Assembly (NCBI GenBank): GCA_026018925.1
Contig: JAKSZU010000004.1
Span: 40,567,233 to 40,631,232, forward strand
Length of the DNA stretch: 64,000 nucleotides
Reading direction: 5' to 3'
Source: Tupaia tana
Lineage: Eukaryota; Chordata; Mammalia; Scandentia; Tupaiidae
The stretch's first letter is position 1, and each line of letters begins with the position of its first letter. Shown one piece after another: positions 1 to 12,360 of this stretch. The notes below the pieces were generated by a model, which made no database searches, was not told the origin of the DNA, and saw nothing but the letters and a program-made list of their open reading frames with translations. The position numbers and the translations under genes are program-made.

Positions 1-895
1 AGGTCACGATTAGCTACCCAAGTTTTCAAAATGATAATTGTCCAAAATCTATAGGCTACTCCAACCTGTAATAATGTCACAGTAGAAATACCATCCAGCA
101 AGCCTAAGTCCATTCCATACAGGCAAAGATGAAGACAGCTGTTGATCTTTTGAATCAGAACAACAAACAAAAGAGACATATATAATAATCTAAATTTTTC
201 TTTCTACTTTATTAAGGAAGTTCTGTATTTTTGGATAGCCTAACAGTCATTTGATCTAAAGCATTTTATATTGTGTGCATTGGCCTCAAATTTGTTGCAT
301 GTAAAATGATCTCTAGTTTGTTATATATGAGCTCAAAAATTTAACTGTTTTACAATGTCATGAAATGTCATGAAAGAGAGCCAAGAATAAACTAACAGCA
401 TAATGCCTAATACTTGATAATACTGCTCATTAACAAAAAGAAATAGCTGGTTTTTTTTCTCTATGCTGATTTTCAAAGAAATTATCTTCTATCTGACTCT
501 TAAAAAAAAAAAAAAGTATCCAGTTAGTCTCAGCTTTTTGACCTCTTAGAATGCAAGGCTAGACAGAGAAGCAGTCAGTGGCTTCAGTTCAGGTTAAGGA
601 GTTTCTTCGTCCATGAAAGAGGTAGTGAAAAGATATTTCACTCTTGTTCACAGTCAGAAAAAAAATGTATGCACATGTAAAATAAAATGATATACATTCT
701 GCAGATGGGAGAATTGAACGTTAATGTCTGCTTACAGGGTATTAGAATGTTCTTTTCTGGCTGAGAAATTTAAGAAGGGTTTTATGGCATAATATATGGG
801 TTTAGCATTTCTAATTTCTGGGATGTATATAGCAAAAGCAAAATGCTTTTATCAGGGGAATGGATTCTTCATATAAGAAGTAGGAAGAAGTTATA

Positions 896-1020
896 CAAGG
901 CATCTTCAAAAAGTTCATGGGAAATACATATTGTGGGAAAAAAGAGATTTAAAAAATTTTTGCACCAAAATAAACTAGCACTTTAATTCATTTTTCTATA
1001 ACCTTTCTGAAGCTTCCTTG
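896..1020. mobile_element. Mariner-type MITE, 125 bp, TA-flanked
   Basis: The two ends form imperfect terminal inverted repeats of about 29 bp. The left end reads CAAGGCATCTTCAAAAAGTT, and the reverse complement of the right end reads CAAGGAAGCTTCAGAAAGGT. The element is flanked by TA dinucleotides at 894-895 and 1021-1022, the target-site duplication of Tc1/mariner transposons. It is non-autonomous, with no open reading frame. Confidence 0.7.
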
Positions 1021-4000
1021 TAAGCATAATCAGTTAAAACCCAAGAACACTGTAGAAGAGCTGCACCTGGGTTGTCTGTTCTCTCCAAGAGTGACTATTG
1101 AGGATGTAACATTTTATTTTCTCTATAGAACTCATTTGTATCTAGTACAATAAAATCAAAGCCCATTTTTGTAAAAGAAAGCAGCACATAGACCTTAATC
1201 AGATAAATTACTATATTTACAGTTTCATTCATGCTAGTTAAAAAGCACAAGTGGCCAATTATACTTTCTGAAAGAAATAAGAATGGCTATTTCTGGACTG
1301 AAATTGTTTCCTGCATCAGATGCTAAGAAGGCAAGCTACATTTTTGTCTCTTATAATACTGTTGGCTCTCAGTTTAAAGAACACTGGGAAAATGCATTAA
1401 TAATGTTCAGTTATTTATCACAATGTAATTGTCATGTGTTTTCACTGGAGCAAATTTATTTTCAAATCTAAACAACAATGTACAACCTGAAAAATCAAGG
1501 TAAAAGGAAGAAGGAAAAAAATAATGGACTACTTAGTGATGCAGTTACCAAGTTCAACCCAACCCTATAACAAATAGTAAAAGACATATTAAAAAAAAGT
1601 TATACCTTTCCCAGCCCCCCCACAGTCCATAATTTATTAGATAAGATCTTTTTCTGTAACTTTTTAAATCCATCCTACTCACCACTCTTTTCTTATTCTG
1701 CTATGGTATTATGGGCATGTTATTTGAATCACACAAAGATGTGTTTATTAAGGGATGATGTTACTTAAAACATATTCACATGACTTTTTTGACATTATAT
1801 TATTCATTTTCCCAGAATAGACACACGATAGTGAATGAACATATTCAAAATGACTTACTGTGCTATTTTGCTGTAAGACAGTGTAGCACACAGAGAGAGA
1901 ACTGTGCTGGAAGAACTGACCTTTCTCTGCCTCACCTTCTGTGAAGTTTAATGATTTAAGAGTAAGAGAAAGAAAAAACTGTAAGCAGTATCATAAATAA
2001 ATATCATTAGATTGAACCATGTTGAATTTGCTAATATTCAATCATATTTAAAGTGGCAATTTCATTAGTTTGGCACCATAGGTTTTTTCCTAATGTTCTT
2101 TTCAGTTAAATTTAACTGATTATACATTTAACAGTTCTAAATATATCAGAATATAGAAAATCTATCAATCATAGTTACTCTATTAAAAAGATTAATATAC
2201 TGGAAAAAAGAATACATTGCACTTTATAGTTAACAACGTGATTCACAGTAACAGCCTACAGCTCATTTGTAAGGTATATCATCTTCTGTTATATCAAGGA
2301 AATCAGCCTTTCTCCACTTTATTAACCCACTCCTTTCCCCAAACACTAGCTTAACTTTGACAGAGAGAAATAACTTATAGAGAATTAGTTCATGACATTT
2401 AGATTTTACCAGTCACCAACATAAGATTTTTTTCATTTGAGGCATATAATATGGTACCCAATTGAAGATTATTTTATACTCTCTTCTATATTACCATTAC
2501 ATAGAGGATTTTGAAATTTGCATTCCTCAAATTGCCTCCTAACCTATGGCTTTATTTCTAAGAAACCAAAATAGAAAAATCAATGAGTCAATCATTTCAA
2601 CCAACCAGATATTTCCTTTTTTTTTTTTCTTTCTAGTCTTAAGAATCTTGGCCCAACAAATAAGTCTATCGACAGATACTGGCACTATTAGCAGAATTAT
2701 TATGATTGTCAGTTTCTATTTTTGCCGTTACTGTGGGTAGGTTGTTTCACTCAAACACCATATCATGGCCCAAATCACGGGATTCGATGCCTGTCAGACC
2801 TCTCTTTCGCTGCTGTGTTCCACAGTCACTGTAACTCCACTCTCCCTCCTAATACTCTTCCAAGGGGACATCATTAGAAGCTCCTTAATAGACAAGAGGG
2901 AAGTTGTGTGCCCACGGAGAACTCATAGCTAGACAAGATGAATGTGTGCATACCCATCAGCACACTAACCTAGTGCTTGATTTTGTGATGCAGCTAATAG
3001 ATGTTGCAGTCTAGCTGCATTACGAAACTTAAATGATTCATATACGGGATTGTGTAGTAGTTCCACAGCAAAAACAAAAGAAAACAAACAAGATGCTGGC
3101 TTCTCCTTTTCTCTCCTTATCCGGTGAATCAGTAAGTGGAAGAGGAGGTATCTATGGGATAAGGATGATGGAACCTCCAGGTGTGGAGGAAATAGAGAAA
3201 TAGGAGATTACTCCTAGTGGAGTATGCATTCCTTCAGACTTAACCCAGGGGTGGAGGATGGGGAAGGAGGATGAGTAGGAGCAGAAACACTTGTGAGCTA
3301 GATTGGTCTGAGTCTTATCCCAGGGAGAAAAGGCTTATCCCAGAAAGGTTGAGTCTGGAATACAAAGGAGAGAATATTGGGGAGGAAGACTCAGGCTCAT
3401 AAATCAGTCAATCAATCAATACTGGGATTTAAAAAGGTTTTCTGCAGTTAGAAATTTTAAATACAGAGATGAGTTAGGGTGAAGGTAGGAAGATTACTTA
3501 TAAATATAAAGCTGATTTAGTCAACATCCTCAGCTATCAGGAAGAAAAAAACATAAATTAGACAACAAAGGAGATGTTCCTGAGTAGCAATAATTAATGT
3601 CACAAAGTCCATGTACTAAACCTCACACCTTTTTCTCTTAAGAGAGGTTTTCTATCATGCTTGGAGTCTATTACCTAGCTTCCCAGGCCATTGGAGGAAA
3701 GCTTCTGGGCCCAAGGACATTGCCAGAGCAAGAAGGCCTAGCCAGCAGCTTCTGTGTAGGAAAAGAGAGGACTTCTTTTAAGAGACAGAAACAAGATTCA
3801 GACTGTACAGTACATTGGAGTCATTTGCTACAGAACAGTTTTTCCCAATGGCATCTCTTAGGATATCTTCAAAAAATTGATCAAACAGGATTCAGAGCCA
3901 CTTCATACTCTATTCTTTATTCGGGGTTTTACAATGTACTAAGCATACTAAGAACCCTGACCAATCATACAAACTTAAACTCCCCACATTTTAACTATAT

Positions 4001-4422
4001 AGCATGCTTTACTAGTAGCATTAACTCACCACTTCCATAGAACACTTTGGGAAACATTTGTAAGGAAGCAAACTAATTGGGCCTCGCTTTCTCTCAGAGA
4101 CTTTTGGTTCACAGTTCCTATCATGAAACATCAGTAAAGGAAGAGAGAATGGTCATTTTTCTGAATTTTAAAAAATCTCTACCCAAAAAAGTTATAAAAG
4201 ATAAGGAGTAAGAAATGCTTTTTTTAAGATTACAATGAAATGTTGGACTCTTAAAGAAATAAACTTAAGGTATTTGGAAATGTCACTAAAGCATTTGTCA
4301 ACAAGGCCACATGACACATTTCTGTTTTTATTTTATTTGGTGACTGAAAATCAAAAGTAACAGAGATGCCGGGTGGGAAGGGCAGGCAGGAGTCATAAGG
4401 CTCCTAGTGTTCAGAGAAATTA

Positions 4423-4501
4423 TCGGGTCGTTGGAAAAGTCATGAAGTATTTTTCATGTTTTTCTATACAAAAATGTGTCACAACTTTCCCAACACCCCA
4501 A
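4423..4501. mobile_element. Mariner-like MITE of about 79 bp
   Basis: The segment is largely palindromic: the left arm GGGTCGTTGGAAAAGTCATG pairs with the reverse complement of the right arm, GGGTGTTGGGAAAGTTGTGA. TA dinucleotides adjoin both ends (4421-4422 and 4502-4503). Size and structure resemble the short mariner derivatives of primate genomes, such as MADE1, but the terminal sequence differs. Confidence 0.55.
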
Positions 4502-4949
4502 TATTACTTACGTTGTTACCATGCTTTGGAGAATAAGATTTTTTTTTAAATTATAGTTTGATTCAAAGGCAATTAAAAATACATTTTTAATGTGTGCTTA
4601 TATGCCAGTTTCACTGCATATCATTATATACTCAATGTTGTTCATATATACAAAGTTCTAACACAGATAACTAATAAAAAAGATTTAGAAAACACTTTTT
4701 GCAAATGAAAAAATTATATTTGCAAGCATTGAGTAAAACATAAGAACCAACAAAGACAAGTTAAGTTCATTAAGCTAGCTCCATATTTGGGCTGATACAA
4801 AAATAACATTAATTAAGCTTCCACATTGTGTTACTTAAGTTATACAACAGCGCTGCAAGGTATCTGTTGTTAACAGATGCTAAATAACTTACCTGAGATT
4901 TTTCTATTATAATACAGATTTATCAAATTTTATTAATAGTGTCATATTC

Positions 4950-5115
4950 ATCATATTTTTATTTGTGCATGTATCTATTTACTTTGAAATATGTATCAAA
5001 TGCCAACTAGGTAGGAAGTATTGTACCAAGCAATGTCAACAATGTAATGGGGAATGTAACTAAGTTACTGTCATTACACAATCTACTAGACAACCCCAAA
5101 ATTACAGAGAGCAAA
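4950..5115 (-). mobile_element. Degenerate L2-like fragment
   Basis: The sequence loosely follows the antisense of the LINE-2 3' region: an ATTTACT-type start, 'caaatgccaactaggtaggaa', then 'ggaatgtaac'. The copy is old and diverged, so assignment rests on overall pattern only. Confidence 0.35.
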
Positions 5116-6140
5116 AAAATGAAGGAAAGAAGTCAGAAAAGAGCTTAATATCAAACAGTTAGGAAAAGGAACCCCTGTCTGCCTTTAAGAGCACTCTCTT
5201 CACTAAAACAGACCAGCCTGGCTACAAAGGGCTCGCTGAAAACAGAGCTGATGTTGCATTTATTCTTTTCATGGCAAACGTAAAAGGAATCGAGTGTGGT
5301 TTGTTGGGAAATTGCCTTGCAAATCAAGGCAGGAATTCATTTCTTGAAGATGTTCATTTGAGAAGTCTGATTAGAAAAAATACAGGCATTCTAAAATCAG
5401 AACAGATAAAGTAAATTCCTTCTGAATTACTCTGTATTATCAGTTCAACACCTAAGTCTGTAGATAGAATTCACTAAGTCTTTGAGTCTATTTTCTCTTA
5501 CTTTATCCCTTTTGTATTCATGAGACAGTCAAGCTGCAGTGTGTGTGCACTTAGACAGGAGAGAAATTCTTATTTATGTTTTATTCTGCGGAGACTCTTT
5601 AGCATTATAGTAAAATCCATCAAGACTTCCAATGTTCTCATATTCACAAAGAGCAATGTAAAATTTTCATGTGAACTCTCTAAGAATTGAGGATCTATAG
5701 TTCATATTTTTAATAAAAAGGAAAGACTTTTAAATGAGCTGGCATAGAGTCAATGTTGTATTGATTAAGCTATATATCCAGCATTAAATAATCCAATATT
5801 TAATGAGAATGCTATATAAGATGAAAATTCGGAAATGAAATTAATTCCAGGTAGTTAATGTGAAGCATAGTTATAATTATTTAAGATTCCTATTGTTTGT
5901 CACAGTGCCTATCAGGATTGGACACCATGAAGATTTGTCCCTATAGTTCTAATTTGGTTGTTATATTTTGTGGTCCTTCCTCATCCTACAAACTCTAAAA
6001 ATTCATAGTGTCTGGTATTAATATACTAATACATATGTAATGTACAAAATGCATATATGCATGTATTTTGGTAATTTGGACACATAATACATGTGTTCCT
6101 TAAATAATACATGTGTTCCTTTAAATATTTGCACTTTGAA

Positions 6141-6310
6141 GGCCAGCAGGTAGTGTAGTGGTTAAGAGAGCTAGATTCCCACGTGGTCAACCATGGTTCA
6201 AGGTACGGACCTGGTAGCCTGCTGTCTTGCTTTGCCTCTCTTTCTTTGTCTCTATCTGATCAAATTTAAAATAACAATAAGAAATGGAATTAAATAAATA
6301 AATAATTCTC
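6141..6310 (+). mobile_element. CYN-like SINE, short form
   Basis: The tRNA-like head (GGCCAGCAGGTAGTGTAGTG, with a B-box-like GGTTCAAGGTA) is followed by the pyrimidine-rich short tail and an ATAAATAA repeat. The flanks 'tttgcactttga' and 'tttgtactttga' look like diverged target-site duplications. Confidence 0.75.
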
Positions 6311-7320
6311 AAAAAATATAAATTAAGACAATAAATAAATGTTTGTACTTTGAGAATGAGTTTAAGATGAACCCCAAATCACATGTCCTTGTCTATGATC
6401 TGATTTCCCTTTTGGAGTCAAAAAGACTGTACCGTTGTTTTTATTGGCTAATTCCACCAAATGTGCGGCCAGGCCTTCTCTAAGGCTAGTTTTTTTAATG
6501 TAGAGCTTTGGGTGATAAAGATACAACAGAATTTCTAAAGAATTACAACATCCTCTGGAAAAGTTCTGCAGTAAAAACATCCATAATTTATCCATTTAAC
6601 AAAAGAAGATCAAAAATTAAGTCCACTAAGGAAGGAGAGGAGGAAATCCAGAAACCAAGTCTGTTTTATAGTAATTTAATGAGCTGTAATTGTGAAGTCT
6701 TACTTTTTATTGAAATCCCAAACATTATTTTTATTAACCCTCAGTCTTGTATATCTAAGTAATGACAGGGACAATCAAAAAACAGTTTGTGACACAGTAA
6801 ATGCCAATACATGAAAATAAGAAGGGATATCTTCTGCAAATAACAAAGATTATAGCAAATGCCCCTTCACACTCTCAAATCAGCTAAGACTAGGAATCCG
6901 TTAATGCACACACTTAAAGTGTAGAATACCCAGAATATCTTTTTCCTTCCTAGATTGTTTTCTCATTAACTTCATTTAAATTTAATAAACCACTCATTTG
7001 TTTCTCATTTCTTATTAAGTTATAATTTCCTCAAAATTGCACACATTTTACTCAAATCTGAGTGTGTTTATATAAAATATCAACGTAGCCAAATGTGGCA
7101 GCATATTTTAAATTTTCATTAATTTGGCATTTAGTCTTTAAATCATCTTTTGCATTTATATTATGCATATATTCAAAATGTCATACAGAAATGCATTTAT
7201 ATTTGAAAGCATCAATAGATTTTCTCTGCAATTAATATTACACAGTGCCAACCTTTATCTCCTCAGCCTCTTCTAGTCACACACACAAACAACCAAATTC
7301 CATTAGTTAAAAACTCTACT

Positions 7321-7495
7321 GGGGGCCGGCAGGTGGCGTGGTGGTTAAAGGTGCTGGACTCCCACATGGCCAACCATAGTTCAAGTCCTGGACCTGGTGG
7401 CTTGCTTTCTCGCTTTCTCTCTTTCTTTCTCGCTCTGTTCCTCTCTGGTAATTGAAATAAATAAATAAATGATGTTAAATAAAATAATTTTTTAA
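7321..7495 (+). mobile_element. CYN-like SINE, short form
   Basis: The head starts GGGGGCCGGCAGGTGGCGTG and includes the CTGGACTCCCACATGGCCAA block. A CT-rich segment, a TCTGGTAATT block and AATAAATAAATAA complete the short form. Confidence 0.8.
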
Positions 7496-7540
7496 AAAGA
7501 GGTAAATTTAAAAAAGAACACGAAAAATTCCATTAATTAA

Positions 7541-7822
7541 GCCAAGTCACAGTGGTGCATATTGCTAAAATACTGTACTACATCAGTTGGGAGTACATGA
7601 GAGATCTGGGTTCAATTCCCAGTCCAGCATGGTGCTGCAGACCTGTTATCCCAGCCACCTGGGGAAGCTGAAGCTGAGGATTTGAGAATTTGAGATCTGG
7701 AGTTTGAGGCTGGTCTGGGCAACACAGACCCTATCTGAAATCGACCTGGCATAGTGGCATGTACCTGTAGTCCCAGTTGGGCCCGAGGTGGAGTATCTCC
7801 ATGTGGTGAAATCCTCTCTTTT
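7541..7822 (+). mobile_element. Chimeric tRNA-7SL SINE with 18-bp target-site duplication
   Basis: Three parts can be seen. The first (about 7541-7625) is a tRNA-like head ending in a B-box-like GGGTTCAATTCCC. The second (about 7628-7735) is a 7SL/Alu-like monomer with the CCTGTTATCCCAGCCACCTG and GTCTGGGCAACACAGACCCT blocks. The third (about 7745-7800) is a second partial 7SL-like monomer containing CCTGTAGTCCCAG. The whole lies between 18-bp direct repeats at 7523-7540 and 7823-7840 with one mismatch, so it retroposed as one unit. Mixed tRNA-Alu elements are known in galagos; this family I cannot name. Confidence 0.8.
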
Positions 7823-8289
7823 AAAAACTCCATTAATTAACATATTGTGATTCTTCTGGTCTTTAATTGGGAAAACCTTACACAAATGCAGTAGCAATTC
7901 TATCTTCTCTGTTCATTCAAATCCCTTTTCAATCCCTGCTGTCATTGCTCTCCTCTGACAACAGGCTTATATCATGCTCCACATCAAAGAAAAGTTCAGT
8001 TGATATTAAAAACCTCAAACATCTGTTACAACCTTACAACATACAAAGAAGAAAACTGTGTCAAGAAATGGAGTTGACAGCAGTGACAATAATTCCCACC
8101 CAACCTACTAGTGGGTGATCCTGGATATTTCATACAATCTCTCTGGTCCTCACATGTTTGTCTTTCAAAAAATTAAAATTAGCTAAGCAAGAAAGAAAGT
8201 GCCTCCCTCTGATATTTTCTCCTGCCATTCTTGTGGCTTACAGCAAATTGAACTTCTAAAATTTGAGAAAATGATAGTAAAGTAATATT

Positions 8290-8395
8290 AATAGCAATAG
8301 CTAATATCCATCAATTGATTGTTTAGAGTGTGCTGGGATCTGTTATAAGCACTTAACAAATGTGAACTCATTCATCTTTAATAAACTTTCTAAAT
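8290..8395 (-). mobile_element. MIR fragment (antisense)
   Basis: The stretch 'agcacttaacaaatgtgaac' followed by 'tcattcatcttta' follows the antisense of the MIR 3' half. It is old and diverged. Confidence 0.4.
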
Positions 8396-9319
8396 AACTC
8401 TTTTCAGAGTCCTTCTGATATTTTGAAGTCATTCCTAGGTAGTCCGTAGTCACGGTCTTTTAAACAGGCCTTTTGGGTTCATCGCAGCTCTGACTTAGAC
8501 CCAAAACATTTTTGGGACTAGAATTACAGGTAGCATCCTAATATTCATTTGATTCAGTGATCTAATTTACCAATTTGTTTATTTCCTTTTAGGAGATCAG
8601 CTTTATTTACATGTTTTCAATAATCTAGTCTTCATTTGTACTTAGCAAAGTATTAAAAATGAAAGTTGGATTTTTTAAAGTTCTATTAAAAGTTGAGTTA
8701 GAAAAAGAGTCTCACTGGCCCTAAATCTGTACCTGGGCTGAAGTTCTGAACATCTTGAAACCTGGTTTATTAGTAACAGTTTCAGATTCCCGCAGAGAGT
8801 TTATCCAATAATCCCTTTTCCTGTTCTTTTCTCTGTGCTGCAGAAAACGAGTGTTACTTGATGCCCCCAGAAAATAGTTGATTTTCTTCAGTTTCCTGTT
8901 ACCTTTATGAGCACTCCAGCTCAGTATCTTTTTTAGGATGACTCTTCCTGGGGCTCCTAGCAGATCTTTCTGCTTATCAGAAAGAAAGCTTATGTATGGC
9001 TACAAGAACAACACCCCAATTAAGCCAGAGTTGATAATAAGGATGAGAGATGCAGTATCTCTGTAGATTTTAATTTAGGGCTACAACTCTTTTCCACCAG
9101 TACTTTTGCAATAAGTTCAATTAAACCTGATAGAAATCTGAATAAGAATCACAGCTTTGCAACTATTGTAAAGAATAAAATTATAGTAACAATATTGAGG
9201 GGGAAATGTTCATTATTTTATTATGGCCAGTGAAATGTTGGCTCAAATGACTTAAAGTAACTGTGATCTTATTGTTTCCTTCAAGTATTAAGAGAAATAA
9301 CAAGAAAGAATAGTATGAT

Positions 9320-9440
9320 ATTTGATGATTCAGCCATGGCCCTTTTCCTAGCTGTGTAACCTCAGCCAAGTTACTTAGTTTCTCTGAGGTATGGATCTGT
9401 TATGTGTAAAATGACAGGATTAGTCTAGACCAGCAGTTTC
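9320..9440 (+). mobile_element. MIR SINE fragment (sense)
   Basis: The blocks 'tagctgtgtaacctcagcca', 'agttacttagtttctctgag' and 'gtgtaaaatgacagga' match the MIR core and the region 3' of it (gtgaccttgggcaagt, cttaacctctctgag, tctgtaaaatgggga). Confidence 0.7.
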
Positions 9441-9611
9441 CACACCATGTTCTCATGAGGACCATGCAGTTGGAAGATGTTGGCAAGCGCACTGGTCTCT
9501 TGGCACAATCCCCCTCCAATTCTCTCTCATTTCTCTCTCTCCCTCTCTGTCTCTGCAACTATCTCTTTTTTATCTCTATCTTGTTCTATCTCCAGGAAAG
9601 TAATTTTATTT

Positions 9612-9906
9612 GTTTGTCTTAGTTTGGTTTTTTGTTTTGTTTTTTGTTTGTTTGTTTGTTTGTTTTTAGGTTTTTGCCATAGAGAACAGGCGCTCACCAA
9701 AGACAGACAGAGAGGGAAAGTGAGAAATCGCGCCCCCAGAGGGGATGACCAAGCCACAATCCCTTCCCATCTATTCTTCTCCTGAGATTTTGGGTTTGAA
9801 CATAGACGCACCCAGCATGATCTTCAAACTGCCAGATCCATGACTCAAACTACAATCAGCCATGTGGGAATTCAGTACCTTAACTTCCACACCACCTGCT
9901 TGCCCC
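9612..9906 (-). mobile_element. CYN-like SINE, long form (antisense)
   Basis: A TTTG-rich tail precedes the antisense body: the TTTTTGCCATAG end, the CACCAAAGACAGACAGAG region, a GAGGGGATGACCA block, and the head ending CACCACCTGCTTGCCCCC. Confidence 0.75.
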
Positions 9907-10072
9907 CACGAAGTTTTGTTTAAATGTCTGACATCGTAGGCTCTCTTCTTTGGGGAGGAATGTTTATTTGAATTAACTCACTCCATGGGGGGTGGGGAAA
10001 GAAGCCCCTTCATTGCAGTTTATTTGTATTATTGTTTCCTTTGCTAAAGCCTAGTGTCTAAATTCATAGGTC

Positions 10073-10084
10073 TTGTGTGTGTAT

Positions 10085-10119
<35 letters not shown>

Positions 10120-10127
10120 TGTGTGTA
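10073..10127. repeat. (TG)n microsatellite
   Basis: A nearly pure TG dinucleotide run with a few interruptions. Confidence 0.95.
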
Positions 10128-10419
10128 AATTCTTACCAAACTTGATTACATGCATGGATCATATTTAAACTTGTTTCCTCGAATAGACTGTTGCTGAATT
10201 TACCTGAAATAATCAACTGTTCACATGGTGCAGACTGGAGGAGACTCCAGGAATGAGATAAGACAAGGACTTGTGCTAATCATGCTTTTGCTAGGTGTGA
10301 GGAGCAGGAAACTCTTGTTACAGGCCTCAGAGAAATTACTTCCTTGAAAGCTTTCCCTTCTTTTTGCTCTCCTCTGAGCTACTCTAGCATTTTATTTACC
10401 TCTTTGGATGCTGATTCCA

Positions 10420-10612
10420 TTCACCGTACATTTGCTGAGTGCTGACTCTATAGCAGGCATTTTCTTTTTAGATATGTCCACAGCTTATTCCCTCTTCTGG
10501 AGAGGGACCTCTTTGATGAGCTCTTTCCCGGATCATCCTTTCTTACTCCTTGCCCTCAGTATCTACCACAGTCCCTTGGGCAGGAGGCACATAACAGGCA
10601 TTTTGACTGAAA
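10420..10612 (+). mobile_element. L2-like fragment
   Basis: The blocks 'ctctttcccggatcatcctt' and 'ctaccacagtcccttgggca', followed by 'ggcacataacaggcattttg', follow the 3' region of LINE-2 in sense orientation. The copy is diverged. Confidence 0.5.
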
Positions 10613-11238
10613 AATAAAAAAGTCATCATAATGGAAGTGAACCAGCCTTTTTCAAAGATGTTTTGGTAAATAAAATCTTTCAAAATGAATAGCTATGATT
10701 AAACTTCCAGCAAAATGGCTGACTAGAGGTGATTAATGTGCTTCTCTCCCACATAAAAGTACCAAAACAGATAAGCTCCTGGTATTCAGCTTGAATGTTT
10801 CAGGGAGGATGTTGGAATACAGTAAGGATGTAGTGGAGGTGCTGCAGGACATGGAGTCTCAGTGGTCTTACTTCGGGGGGAAGCAAAGCATCCGTATCTG
10901 CTGCCCTATCTTCCAGTCCCAGCTTGAAACTGAAAGGAATTCTTGTCATGGGAAAAGGATAAATAAGAAACCACCAGCAACCTCCATTAACACTGCAGAC
11001 ATCCAAATCTTTACTGCAGGGGAATCCTGTAGTGTTTATAGGCCTTGAACCCAGTTAGGGGAATAGCCAGGAGATCCATACTGCTGAATTGCTCCAGAGG
11101 AGAAGTCAAGATCTCATTTTAGCTCCCCCACCCTCGCTGTGTGACCTCATCCACTGACATCCCAAAGGATGGCCAAGCTATCCTGCCCAAAACCAAGTTC
11201 CTGAAGAAACGTCATCACCTCCCTGCACGCGCATGCAT

Positions 11239-11239
11239 A

Positions 11240-11282
<43 letters not shown>
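11239..11282. repeat. (CA)n microsatellite
   Basis: A CA dinucleotide run inside the L1 5' region. Confidence 0.95.
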
Positions 11283-11284
<2 letters not shown>

Positions 11285-12066
11285 TGTAGGAGCAAGCAGG
11301 CAAGCAGTCTCACCCATGGTTGAGCTACTGAAGAGGCCCCAATCTTCTGCATCTCTCACAAGCAGACAGGAGGGTGACTCCATTCACAGTCATGGTGCCT
11401 TGAGAGGCTTCGCTTCCACCCCTAATCTCACAAGAGTAGATGGGAGAGTGGCTCTACCCACATCCAAGTAGCCAGAGAAGCTCTGCTTCCCTGCATCTCA
11501 GGAGAACAGGCAGGAAAATATTCCTGGCCACAGCCAAACTCCATGTGAAGAGCTGCCAGAACGGCCTTGCCAACCCCATCTAGGTGACCCACCCCCTGCA
11601 AATAGAAGCACCAGAGTCACCCCATCCTCCCATAAATACACCCTACCTTTAGGAGACCCTCACCCTAACCAGCAGGCCATTCTTACAAAGCTCTTCAGTG
11701 TAAACCAATGATGCGCTCACAGGCATTGATGAATGATTATAGCAGAAGAAACTATAAGGATATTACATTATAGCATCTACCCAGAACCAAAGCCAACATA
11801 CCTTACCTAACCACACTATAAGATTCATCTACAGGAAGAAGTCTTTCATGACAAAAGCCATTATAAAAAAGTGGTAGGGACATCTGTACCATTAGATGCA
11901 CAAATATCTATGTAGGGACATAAAAAAAATTTTAAAAAATTTAAAAAAAAAACATGAAAAGTTAAAGTAATAAGACACTCCAAAGAATCATAATAATTAT
12001 CCATCAATAGACCCTAAAGAAAAAAGGCACTATGAGATGCCTGAAAAGGAATTCAAAATGATTATA

Positions 12067-12240
12067 AGGGGGCCGGCACGTGGTATAGTAGCTAAGGCAC
12101 TGGACTCCCACTGCCTGACCATGGTTCAGTTCCCAGAGTCTTGAAACTCATGCCAGGAGCATTTGTGTGTGTGCCCAAAATCCTAAGAAAGAAATGGAAA
12201 AGAAGGGATGCAGCATGGCTGTCCTCCCTGAGGAGTGATT

Positions 12241-12296
<56 letters not shown>

Positions 12297-12360
12297 TCTC
12301 TTTCTGTCTCTCCAAGGAGCACATGGGCCCTAAAGCAAAAAATCAATCTAAAGAAAGAAA
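12067..12360 (+). mobile_element. CYN-like SINE, long form, inside L1
   Basis: The head GGGGCCGGCACGTGGTATAG is followed by the GTGTGTGCCCAAAATCC block, a (CT)n expansion at 12245-12290 and the terminal CATGGGCCCTAAAGCAAAAA. It splits the L1 relic. Confidence 0.85.

Noticed and set aside
7541-7625. tRNA gene
   Set aside because: The tRNA-like heads of the SINEs carry B-box-like motifs but lack a complete cloverleaf and are followed by SINE bodies. None looks like a functional tRNA gene.
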